Positions 1 through 6,348 are shown, counted from the stretch's first letter. The stretch is DNA of 8,278 nucleotides from Rhodospirillales bacterium (GCA_030754475.1 JASMAE010000243.1:1-8278); one strand, 5' to 3'. Numbers and translations: made by a program. The notes: generated from the letters alone by a model not told the origin.

Positions 1-343
1 CCGGGGGCTCCGCGCGCTGCCGCTGATCCGTCAGGTTTCGCGCCTTCTGACACCCGTCCTAATGCGGTTGCCTGTAACCGCGAACCAAGTCACTGCCGCC
101 TCGCTCGTCGCAGGGCTCGCGGCGAGCGCGCTTGTGCCCGTCGGTGGCCGTCCCGCGGGCCTCGGGGGCGGCGTCCTTCTGTTCGTATCCTACGCGCTCG
201 ACAACTGCGACGGTGAGATCGCGCGCCTGAAGAACCAGGCGACGCGGTTCGGCGAGCGATTCGACAATTTCACGGATTGGGTGGTGCACGCGACGTTCTT
301 CGCCGCGCTCGGCGTCGCGGCCGCCTTGGTGCTCAAGCGCTAG
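1..343 (+). pseudogene. CDP-alcohol phosphatidyltransferase, 5' partial and C-terminally truncated
   Basis: Family members transfer a phosphoalcohol group from a CDP-alcohol (e.g. CDP-diacylglycerol) in the membrane. The frame is open to the left edge (first full codon at base 2), so the true start lies outside the window. The signature D-x2-DG-x2-AR-x8-G-x3-D-x3-D is complete at about 200-277: with the ATG at 62 as residue 1, the residues are D47, D50, G51, A54, R55, G64, D68 and D72. A family-like stretch with TANQVT precedes it (residues 6-11). Full-length members carry several more transmembrane helices after this motif. Here only one hydrophobic segment follows before a TAG at 341-343. 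No other frame downstream restores hydrophobic segments, and only about 35 nt separate the repeat block from the next gene. The TAG is formed by the first bases of an inverted repeat, so I infer truncation by insertion or rearrangement. Family assignment is firm; loss of function is inferred. Confidence 0.75.
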
Positions 344-374
344 AGCACTATGCGTCCAGATTGAATCAATTTGA
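342..374 (+). repeat. Left inverted repeat of the 342-752 block
   Basis: This 33-nt sequence matches the reverse complement of 721-752. It shares a perfect 16-bp core, ATGCGTCCAGATTGAA at 350-365, mirrored at 729-744. AGAGC at the outer end and ATTTGA at the inner end are also shared. The copies differ at 347, 349, 366 and by one indel. Its first two bases supply the stop codon of the upstream gene. I found no target-site duplication outside the repeats. Confidence 0.8.
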
Positions 375-560
375 TGGTGGCAAATGGACTTGTCCTCGCA
401 GGCGCGCCTCGAAGTGCGATGCCGGGCCATCGGGCGAGTGCCGCAACGAACCCGGGGAGCTGATTTGCCGCACCGAAGGCCGGGTCCAATTGCTCCGTTG
501 CGTCGCCCGAGCATCTTTGCCGATGCCCCACATCGCACATCAACATGCGAAGCGCGCAAA

Positions 561-620
561 GACCAGATCGTGGTCGGGCGAAATCGCCTACGGCGATCCG
601 CCGACCACGTGAATCTGGTC
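561..620 (-). repeat. 60-nt imperfect palindrome H1 (interspersed-repeat type)
   Basis: Three nested stems can be drawn. Outer: 561-568 with 613-620 (GACCAGAT/ATCTGGTC). Middle: 569-577 with 601-609 (9 bp). Apical: 583-588 with 592-597 around a 3-nt loop. A 3-nt bulge (610-612) sits on one side between the outer and middle stems. Read on the minus strand, it has the same length and layout as 636-695, including GATTCACGT at the bulge. On the plus strand the stem is followed directly by TATTTTATT (621-629), so a transcript from the left could end here; that role is inferred. Confidence 0.8.
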
Positions 621-635
621 TATTTTATTGGGATC

Positions 636-695
636 GAGCGGATTCACGTCTTCGATTGCAACCGCATCGCGGTTCCAATCGAACGCGATCCGCTC
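636..695 (+). repeat. 60-nt imperfect palindrome H2 (interspersed-repeat type)
   Basis: Outer stem: 636-643 with 688-695 (GAGCGGAT/ATCCGCTC). A 3-nt bulge (644-646) follows. The longer middle stem runs from 647 to 658 and pairs with 676-687, with one mismatch and one G-T pair. The apical stem is 660-665 with 669-674, around a 3-nt loop. It shares the 60-nt length, bulge position and GATTCACGT (641-649) with H1, which lies in the opposite orientation. Outer-stem differences between the copies are paired changes that keep the helix. Confidence 0.8.
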
Positions 696-720
696 TAGCC
701 ACGGCGCAAATTAACGCCGG

Positions 721-752
721 TCAAATGGTTCAATCTGGACGCATGGCGCTCT
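721..752 (-). repeat. Right inverted repeat of the 342-752 block
   Basis: This is the reverse-complement partner of 342-374, with the perfect 16-bp core at 729-744. It lies 35 nt from the stop codon of the minus-strand mlaC-like gene, so it is also at the 3' end of that operon. With its partner it delimits 411 bp. Confidence 0.8.
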
Positions 753-787
753 GGGCGGCCCGATTCTGAGCCGACGACGGGTCGCCC

Positions 788-1444
788 TCAGCGCGCCGCG
801 CCTAGGCCGATCAGCGTGTCGGCCTTTCGGTTCAATTCGACGATCAGGCGCCCGATACCCCCATCCCTGAGGATCCGGTGGTATTCCGAGCGCCGGACCG
901 CGAGCTCGCTGATGCCGTCCGCGAGCAGGACGTCGATCGCCGTCCAGCGTCCTTCCGCCTCGGTCATCACGTAGGCGATGGTGACGGGCGCATCGTCCGG
1001 TCTTCGGATCTGTGTCGCGACGAGCAATGTTCCGCGAGGGCCCTTGGACTCGTTGATTGTCGCGAAGCTCTGCCCGGAATAGGCGTCGAAACGGTCGGCG
1101 TAGGTTCCGGAACTCAATCTGGCGAACGCGGCGACCAGGCGTTCGCGATCGGCGTCCCGGGCCTTGCGCCAGTACGAGCCCGTGGCGATCTGGATCATTC
1201 GGGCAAGATCGAACGTGCGCGCGACTTCGGGGGCGAGGCGTTCGTACCGGCCCCCGGGGCCGAGGGATTCGGCGTCCTTCATCACGGCGATCAGGGTCGC
1301 GTGGAAACGCTCGATCACGTCCGTGGCCGGCGAGCTTTGGGCCGCCGACGACAGCAAAGTGATCGTCCCGACGAACGCGGCCGCGACGGCGCACGCCCAC
1401 CGCCCGCGGGGCCGGACGTATGCGTACTTGGGACCGGCCGTCAT
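788..1444 (-). CDS. MlaC/Ttg2D-family periplasmic lipid-binding protein, second copy
   Basis: A 218-residue exported protein of the MlaC (Ttg2D, toluene-tolerance) family. These periplasmic carriers hand phospholipid between outer-membrane MlaA and the inner-membrane MCE/ABC complex. The related HpnM proteins occur in hopanoid clusters. Residues 17-40 form a signal peptide (hydrophobic core about 18-34) with no lipobox. The MlaC-type core follows: GRYERL at 65-70, FDLARM at 78-83, an R/A-rich helix with YSG at 122-124, and DGISELAVRRSEY at 176-188 near the C terminus. The ATG at 1442-1444 overlaps the TGA of the upstream copy as ATGA, so translational coupling is likely and the start is well supported. 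It resembles the upstream copy throughout (perhaps 40% identical by eye). The two are ancient paralogues, not a recent duplication. MlaC and HpnM cannot be told apart here. Confidence 0.88.
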   Translation of the reverse strand: MTAGPKYAYVRPRGRWACAVAAAFVGTITLLSSAAQSSPATDVIERFHATLIAVMKDAESLGPGGRYERLAPEVARTFDLARMIQIATGSYWRKARDADRERLVAAFARLSSGTYADRFDAYSGQSFATINESKGPRGTLLVATQIRRPDDAPVTIAYVMTEAEGRWTAIDVLLADGISELAVRRSEYHRILRDGGIGRLIVELNRKADTLIGLGAAR

Positions 1445-2067
1445 TGGGCGATCAGCTCGCCCGCCTTGCTCTCGAGGGCTGCGATCAGCCCCTCGACGCC
1501 ATCGCTTGCGAGCACTCTTCGGTATTCGGACTTGCGGACCGTCAATTCGCTGATGCCGTCATCGACGATGACGTCGATCAGCTTCCACCCATTTCCGATT
1601 CTCTTGGCCACATACGTGAGGCTCACGTCGCCGTCGGAAAGGACGATGATGGTATTGACGTAACGCGTCTCATTCTGGCCGGCGCGCTCGCCGAGAGTTT
1701 TGAACCGCTCGCCCGAATAGCCGTCGAACAGGATTGCGACGGTGCTCGCGCTCATGCGCCCGAACGCGCGAACGAGGCGTGTGCGTTGACTTTCGTCGGC
1801 GCGCGTCCAGTGCTCGCCGATCGCGATCCTGGTCATGGCGCCAAGGTCGAACGCACGCTCGATCGGCGGGAGCATTCGCTCGTAGCGCCCCTTCACCCCA
1901 AGCGTCGACGCCTCCCTCATGACGGCGAGAAGGCTGGCCTGAAATTGCTCTACGATGACGATCGGATCGTCCTCGGCGGCCGCCGGCGTGAGGAAAAGCA
2001 GGAGAAGAAGAAGGGGAGATGCGCCGCAAAGTCGCAAACGTCGGGACATGCCGGGAATCGTTGTCAT
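1441..2067 (-). CDS. MlaC/Ttg2D-family periplasmic lipid-binding protein, first copy
   Basis: A 208-residue MlaC/Ttg2D-family protein and first gene of a two-gene minus-strand operon, likely a soluble lipid carrier in the periplasm. I chose the ATG at 2065-2067, which gives a standard signal peptide: SRR at 8-10, a leucine run at 19-26, and cleavage near AAAED at 29-33. A GGCGGA lies 8 nt upstream. The open frame continues to 2166, but those residues look non-coding and would bury the signal peptide. The ATG at 2047-2049 is the alternative start. Family features: GRYERM at 60-65, FDLGAM at 73-78, FDGYSGERF at 114-122, GNGWKLIDV at 158-166, DGISELTVRKSEY at 170-182. The gene is divergent from mlaA, across about 220 nt in which I could not fix a promoter. 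That pairing supports a role in the same lipid pathway. The cysteine at residue 14 precedes the hydrophobic core and is not a lipobox. Confidence 0.9.
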   Translation of the reverse strand: MTTIPGMSRRLRLCGASPLLLLLLFLTPAAAEDDPIVIVEQFQASLLAVMREASTLGVKGRYERMLPPIERAFDLGAMTRIAIGEHWTRADESQRTRLVRAFGRMSASTVAILFDGYSGERFKTLGERAGQNETRYVNTIIVLSDGDVSLTYVAKRIGNGWKLIDVIVDDGISELTVRKSEYRRVLASDGVEGLIAALESKAGELIAQ

Positions 2068-2288
2068 GGCAGCGTCCGCCGACCATATGGGTTTGGCACG
2101 GCGGACACAACACCTGCCGCGTGATGCGTCGTGCCGCGGCCCGGCCAGTTCATGGTTGCGGGGCACGCGCTGTTAAACGTAGAGTGTTCCACGAATCGGC
2201 CGCATACCGGTGCGCTGACGCGGGATCGCGGCTGTTGGAAGAGTGGCCCCGGAAGGGGTGCAGGGTGGCGAAGGAGGGGGCGAGGCAA

Positions 2289-3116
2289 GTGGGAACGCCG
2301 CGAAATTTGCGCGTTCGCGTGTGGGTCGCGCCGTTTGTTGTGGCGATCGCGCTCGGTGCCGCCGGGCCGTCGGCAATTGCCGCGGGCGGCTGGGACGCTG
2401 AAGTTCTTCTTGCACAAGCCCCGAAAGAAACCCCGACCGAGCCGGAAAACGGCGTCGGCGACCCTCTCGAGCCGCTGAACCGGGTAATTTTCAAGTTCAA
2501 CGAGCTGTTCCGCGGTTTCATTCTCGGGCCGGCGACCGAGATCTACTCGATATTCATCCCGCCGCCCGTGCGAACCGCGATCGGCAACGTTCTCGCCAAT
2601 CTGCGCACTCCGATCGTCCTCGCCAACGACGTGCTTCAGGGCCGTCCCGGCGCCGCCTGGCAGACGACGCAGCGGTTCGCGATCAATTCGACCCTGGGAA
2701 TCGGCGGGATCGTCGATCGTGCCGCCAAAATGGGCATCGAAGCGCACGACGAGGACTTCGGGCAAACGATGGGTGTATGGGGCGTGGGCGAAGGCTTCTA
2801 CCTCGTGCTGCCGTTGTTCGGGCCGTCCAATCCCCGCGATGCCGTGGGAAAGCACGTCGTTGACGGCTATTTCGATCCGCTCGACATGTGGTTGGACAAC
2901 ACCAACCGCGACGCCGCCGTTTGGGCACGCACGTCGGTTGGCGGCGTCGACACCTATTCCGGCGTCGTCGATGAATTGGACCAGATTCGCAAGACGTCCA
3001 TCGATTTCTACGCGGCGCTCAGGAGCATGTATCGCCAGAAGCGCGCAGCCGAGATTCGCAACGGCGCCGGCGAAGACCTGCCGCCGATCCCCGACATCGA
3101 TTACGAACTGGATTAG
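2289..3116 (+). CDS. mlaA: MlaA/VacJ-family outer-membrane lipid-asymmetry protein
   Basis: MlaA sits in the outer membrane and draws mislocalised phospholipid from the outer leaflet, passing it to MlaC. Family motifs run in order: DPLEPLNR (58-65), FKFNE (68-72), PVRT (93-96), NSTLGIGG (133-140), HDEDFGQT (153-160), WGVGEG (164-169) and YLVLPLFGPS (171-180). They are followed by a YFDPLDMWLDN stretch. The 275-residue length is normal for the family. The frame is open from 2019 with no convincing ATG. I chose GTG at 2289-2291, behind AAGGAGG (2271-2277, spacing 11), which leads into a signal peptide ending near residues 28-32. GTG at 2265 behind GGAAGGGG is the alternative. Unlike E. coli MlaA, no cysteine follows the signal core, so it is probably not lipid-anchored. 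It is divergent from two mlaC-like genes and convergent with the flavoprotein gene, with a 47-nt gap and no clear terminator. Confidence 0.93.
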   Translation: MGTPRNLRVRVWVAPFVVAIALGAAGPSAIAAGGWDAEVLLAQAPKETPTEPENGVGDPLEPLNRVIFKFNELFRGFILGPATEIYSIFIPPPVRTAIGNVLANLRTPIVLANDVLQGRPGAAWQTTQRFAINSTLGIGGIVDRAAKMGIEAHDEDFGQTMGVWGVGEGFYLVLPLFGPSNPRDAVGKHVVDGYFDPLDMWLDNTNRDAAVWARTSVGGVDTYSGVVDELDQIRKTSIDFYAALRSMYRQKRAAEIRNGAGEDLPPIPDIDYELD

Positions 3117-3163
3117 TTTTCGTCGCGATCGCGCGTTCGCGGGCGGCGGGGGCGGAACGCGTC

Positions 3164-4810
3164 CTACCAGCCGGTGATGGTGGTCGGCGCAGGGGTGTCG
3201 CGCCCACCTTCGATCGCCGATTGCGGCTCGTACCACCACGCCGGATCGCCGTCCTTCGAGACCACCTTGATGTGACCGCGCCAGTTCTCGTCGTCGGTCT
3301 CGGGGAAGTCCTCTCGATAATGCGCGCCGCGGCTTTCTTCGCGACGCCCCGCGGCGCCGAGAATCAGCGAGCCCGCACGCGCGGCGAGCTGGACCTCGAG
3401 AAGGCGGCCAAACTCCCTTGCCTCGGAAACCGCTCCCGTCTTGTGGGCGTCTTCGCGAATTTCGGACACCTCTTCGAGCCCGGTCGCGGTCCCCTTGGCT
3501 TCGCGCAGGATTCCCCCGTAACGCCACATGGCCTGGCGAAGGCGTGCCAGAAGCTCGGCGGCCGAAGTGGGTGGCGTCCCCGGGGCCGGTTTGGGGACCG
3601 TTGCCTCGGCGCGCGCCAGGGCCGCGGCATCGGAAAGCACCCCGTTGGCGGACGCCCGCAAGGCGGCGGCGCGCCCGGCGCGGTGGCCGAAGACGATGGT
3701 TTCGCTCAGCGAGTTCTCACCCATGCGGTTCGCCCCGTGCAAGCCGCCCGTGGCCTCGCCGGCCGCAAACAGACCCGCAAGCGTAGTGGCGCCGTCGGCT
3801 CCGATCGAGACGCCACCGATCCCGAAATGCGCCGTGGGCGCGACCCGGAGCGGTCGTTCCCAGGCGCCGCACGTCTCGCCGAAATAGGTGTAACTCGCGC
3901 CGGCGGCCGGGTCCGCGCACCAAGCCTCCTTGGTGACGCCCACCATGTCGATGAAGATCTCTTGGCCTTCCCGTTCGATCTCGATGAACAGGGCTTGGGA
4001 CAAACGGTCGCGTTGGCGGATCGCCGCGAGTTCGCGAGGGATGTCATGTTTCGCGAGGATGTCCTCGCCTTTGCCGTTGACGAGTTTGCCGAGGTCGGCC
4101 ACGGGCGCCGGCACCGTCGATGGGGGAAGCCCCTCCATGTTCAGGTTCAGCGGGTAGAACTGGAAGAACTCCATGTCCTGAACGACAGCGCCGGCGTCGA
4201 AAGCGAGGGCGTAGGAATCGCCCGTGATCCCCTCGGGCGTGTCGAAATACCGATAAACGCTCGCCGCACCCCCGGTTGCCAGCACGGCCGCCCCGCCGAC
4301 GAGCGCGACCCATTCGCCGCGGTCGGCGGACCAGGCCGCGAAGATCGGAACGCCGCCTTCTGCGGAAAGCGTCCGCACGAGCAAGTTGTCGATGAACTCG
4401 ACACCCATCGCGGCGGCCTTGGCCGCGAAGCATTCGACCACCTTCCGGCCGCGTCCCGGCCCCTGACCTTGGGTCACCAGGCTGCCGGGCCGGCTCGAGT
4501 TGACGATCGGCAATCCCCAGTCGAGCATGTCCTGGAAGCGCTTCGGCGTCTCCTCGACGAGAACGTCCAGCAAAACGGGATCGTTGAGCCCGCGTCCGAC
4601 CGCGACGGTGCGCTCGCGATGCTCCTCTTTCGTCAGCCCGGCCCAGGCGCCGACGAAACCGCCGCCGCTCAACCCCGACGCCGAACCACCGACGGCGGGC
4701 CGCTTGCTCACGACGCGGACGTGGGCGCCGGCCTCGCGCGCCGAAATGGCCGCCATCAGCCCGGCGGCTCCGGAACCGATCACCCAAACGTCGGATCGCA
4801 ATATTTCCAT
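3164..4810 (-). CDS. FAD-dependent fumarate reductase/succinate dehydrogenase-type flavoprotein
   Basis: A 548-residue flavoprotein of the family that includes FrdA/SdhA and L-aspartate oxidase. The ATG at 4808-4810 places GSGAAG (12-17) close to the N terminus, as is usual. GAGGGA lies about 9 nt upstream, and the open frame up to 5011 looks non-coding. FAD- and substrate-domain features: GGSASGLSGGG (41-51), ATGG (178-181), QFYP (217-220), a RQRDR segment carrying the likely catalytic arginine (265-269), PTAHFGIGG with H328 (325-333), GLHGANRMGENSL (356-368), and a C-terminal SRGAHYREDFPE typical of SDH/FRD flavoproteins. The histidine that binds FAD covalently in SdhA/FrdA is absent from the 41-51 region, so FAD is probably non-covalent. 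QFHPT is replaced by QFYPL. No iron-sulfur or membrane subunit lies nearby, so the electron acceptor and substrate cannot be assigned. It could be a soluble fumarate reductase-like enzyme, an aspartate-oxidase relative, or part of a split complex. Confidence 0.85.
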   Translation of the reverse strand: MEILRSDVWVIGSGAAGLMAAISAREAGAHVRVVSKRPAVGGSASGLSGGGFVGAWAGLTKEEHRERTVAVGRGLNDPVLLDVLVEETPKRFQDMLDWGLPIVNSSRPGSLVTQGQGPGRGRKVVECFAAKAAAMGVEFIDNLLVRTLSAEGGVPIFAAWSADRGEWVALVGGAAVLATGGAASVYRYFDTPEGITGDSYALAFDAGAVVQDMEFFQFYPLNLNMEGLPPSTVPAPVADLGKLVNGKGEDILAKHDIPRELAAIRQRDRLSQALFIEIEREGQEIFIDMVGVTKEAWCADPAAGASYTYFGETCGAWERPLRVAPTAHFGIGGVSIGADGATTLAGLFAAGEATGGLHGANRMGENSLSETIVFGHRAGRAAALRASANGVLSDAAALARAEATVPKPAPGTPPTSAAELLARLRQAMWRYGGILREAKGTATGLEEVSEIREDAHKTGAVSEAREFGRLLEVQLAARAGSLILGAAGRREESRGAHYREDFPETDDENWRGHIKVVSKDGDPAWWYEPQSAIEGGRDTPAPTTITGW

Positions 4811-5383
4811 CTCTCGTCGTCCCTCGTCGAAGTTCGCGATCGTTGCCTCGCCCCAAGAGATTAACGTCAATCGCCGATCGTGTACGACTCCTTCGCCGTC
4901 GTCTAAGCGCGGGCGCGGTTGCGCGACGGAACCTCGGCCATCGGCGCGCAAGATCGTGCCCGCCGCACGCGCAAGCAGGAAAGAAAATTGCGTGATGCGG
5001 CTGAACATCATAATTATCTAAATAAATCATCTAATACATTGAGGTAATTCGATAAACTTATAAAAACCCTTGACTTTTATCGGATAATATCCTAACGTCC
5101 ATCGGTGCCGGCGCCCTACAAGGGCGGTCAATACAATTGCTCGATGGTTTCGGGCCGGGAGGTGTGTCGCTTAGGTCAGAAGGAAACGCATTCGAAACGT
5201 TGGTTCCTGGTCTCCCAACGGATTTCGGTGCGCTTGAGGCGGTTTTCCGACCCGGCGGGATCTTCTCCGTCGCCACGAAGCGGCCGCAATCGCAGGGTAG
5301 ACCAGCCTAAAGCCGGGCGATTTTTCGTCCGCGGGGCAGCTGATCGGCGCCGCGGCGTGCCGCCGACGGGAGCATAAATTCGC
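4811..5383. other. Divergent intergenic region between flavoprotein gene and rpoH
   Basis: These 573 nt separate the minus-strand flavoprotein start from the rpoH start. The part 4811-5000 is GC-rich and shows nothing recognisable. The part 5004-5094 is an AT-rich island carrying a candidate promoter. The part 5100-5383 would be the rpoH leader. It includes a 6-bp stem (TCGGCG 5344-5349 with CGCCGA 5361-5366) immediately before the GGGAG ribosome binding site (5368-5372), which might influence rpoH translation. Open frames here (e.g. 5105-5377) have no family resemblance. Confidence 0.6.
5070..5098 (+). promoter_or_regulatory. Candidate promoter upstream of rpoH
   Basis: TTGACT at 5070-5075 is a good -35 hexamer at the right end of an AT-rich island. 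At the usual spacing the -10 is weak (TAACGT at 5093-5098, 17-nt spacer). Better AT hexamers lie too close. GATAAA (5051-5056) and TTTATC (5076-5081) form a short inverted repeat around the -35, a possible operator. It would give a leader of roughly 280 nt before rpoH. The -35 is visible; activity is inferred. Confidence 0.4.
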
Positions 5384-6265
5384 ATGGTAACGTCGACCCT
5401 TCCAAGCGGTCCGATCGATGGAAACCTGTCCCGCTATTTTCGGGAAATCTCTCGCTTTCCCCTATTGAAAGCGGACGAGGAGTACATGCTGGCCAAGCGC
5501 TGGCGCGAACACGGCGACGCCACGGCCGCCCAGACCTTGGTGACGAGTCACCTTCGCTTGGTTGCGAAGGTGGCGACGCGATATCGCGGTTACGGCCTGC
5601 CGTTGATCGATCTCGTGTCCGAAGGAAACATCGGCCTCATGAAGGCGGTGCGCAAGTTCGAGCCCGACTACGGGTTCCGGCTGTCGACCTACGCCGTGTG
5701 GTGGATTCGCGCGGCGATCACGGAATACGTGCTGCGGTCGTGGTCGCTCGTCAAGATGGGCACGATCGCGGCCCAAAAGAAGCTGTTCTTCAGTCTTCGC
5801 AAACTGAAGCAAAAGATGAACATCGTCGATTTTCGGACGCTCACATCCGAGCAATCGGAGGCATTGGCGGAACGGCTGAACGTCTCGGCGCGCGAGGTGG
5901 TGGAGATGAACAATCGGCTCTCGGCGCGCGACACCTCCTTGAACGCGCCGATCGCGTACGGCGCCGACGGCTCCGGGATCGAGTTCCAGGACACGCTCGT
6001 AGACGATACGCCTTCACCAGAGGCGCTGGTTGCCGCTTCGCAAGAGCGAAATGTGCGTCACGCCCTGCTCGAAGGCGCGTTGGCGACGCTTGCCGAACGC
6101 GAGCGTTACATATTTGTCGAGCGGCGCCTCGCGGATGAGCCGAAGACACTCGCGGTGCTGGGTCAAGTTTTCGGCATCAGCCGCGAGCGCGTCCGCCAGC
6201 TCGAGGTGCGCGCCTACGAAAAGGTGAAGCGCGCGATCGAAGCCGAAGCGCGCGCGATCGCCTGA
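5384..6265 (+). CDS. rpoH: RNA polymerase heat-shock sigma factor RpoH (sigma-32)
   Basis: A 293-residue sigma-70-family factor that directs RNA polymerase to heat-shock and protein-quality-control promoters. Region 1.2 (YFREISRFPLL, 18-28) and region 2 (about 50-119) are intact, including GNIGLMKAVRKFEP (81-94) and the -10-recognising STYAVWWIRAAITEYVLRSW (101-120). The RpoH box, QKKLFFSLR at 131-139 (QRKLFFNLR in E. coli), separates RpoH from other group members and is the FtsH/DnaK control region. Region 4.2 carries the helix-turn-helix (about 254-281, with FGISRERVRQLEVRA). The ATG at 5384 follows GGGAG at spacing 11, and a small hairpin can form just upstream. Many alphaproteobacteria have two rpoH genes; which one this is cannot be said. 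I see no strong terminator after it, only a weak CTCCA/TGGAG stem without a T tract. Confidence 0.96.
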   Translation: MVTSTLPSGPIDGNLSRYFREISRFPLLKADEEYMLAKRWREHGDATAAQTLVTSHLRLVAKVATRYRGYGLPLIDLVSEGNIGLMKAVRKFEPDYGFRLSTYAVWWIRAAITEYVLRSWSLVKMGTIAAQKKLFFSLRKLKQKMNIVDFRTLTSEQSEALAERLNVSAREVVEMNNRLSARDTSLNAPIAYGADGSGIEFQDTLVDDTPSPEALVAASQERNVRHALLEGALATLAERERYIFVERRLADEPKTLAVLGQVFGISRERVRQLEVRAYEKVKRAIEAEARAIA

Positions 6266-6319
6266 AGCCACTCCAGGCGCGATGGAGGAGACGCGGCCCC
6301 ACCGAAACTCGGATTCCGG

Positions 6320-6348
6320 TTGACGTCGGTCGCGGGCAACGGTTATGC
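6320..6348 (+). promoter_or_regulatory. Weak candidate promoter upstream of the SAM hydrolase gene
   Basis: TTGACG at 6320-6325 is followed after 17 nt by TTATGC (6343-6348). The -35 is good and the spacing ideal, but the -10 is poor. Initiation about 7 nt later would leave a leader of some 30 nt before the ATG at 6388, which fits that start better than the ATG at 6364. Confidence 0.28.

Larger units (their letters stand above)
344..787. other. Intergenic repeat block without a convincing gene
   Basis: About 440 nt lie between the truncated phosphatidyltransferase and the end of the minus-strand mlaC-like pair. Every frame here gives only short, arginine- and proline-rich translations with no recognisable domain. 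The stretch is bounded by an inverted repeat (342-374 and 721-752) and contains two 60-nt palindromes in its right half. The portion 386-560 shows no repeat or motif I can name. It could be a non-autonomous mobile element, a mosaic of interspersed repeats, or decayed DNA. Confidence 0.6.

Noticed and set aside
711..1400. Minus-strand frame over the second mlaC-like gene
   Set aside because: Arginine-rich shadow. The frame at 788-1444 has the signal peptide and MlaC motifs.
2064..3527. Long minus-strand open frame (487 codons) opposite mlaA
   Set aside because: It is antisense to the well-supported mlaA and reads as Arg/Gly/Pro-rich translation without domains. Long antisense frames are common in GC-rich DNA.
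3221..4864. Plus-strand open frame of 547 codons opposite the flavoprotein gene
   Set aside because: The flavoprotein on the other strand has clear motifs throughout. This frame has none and follows its mirror-codon pattern.
4044..5030. Minus-strand frame of 328 codons overlapping the flavoprotein N-terminal half
   Set aside because: It is out of frame with the motif-bearing protein and almost purely arginine-rich, a shadow of the real gene.
5105..5377. GTG-started plus-strand frame in the rpoH leader
   Set aside because: Low-complexity basic sequence with no ribosome binding site and no family resemblance.
6270..6290. CTCCA/TGGAG hairpin after rpoH as a terminator
   Set aside because: Only five base pairs and no T tract follow.
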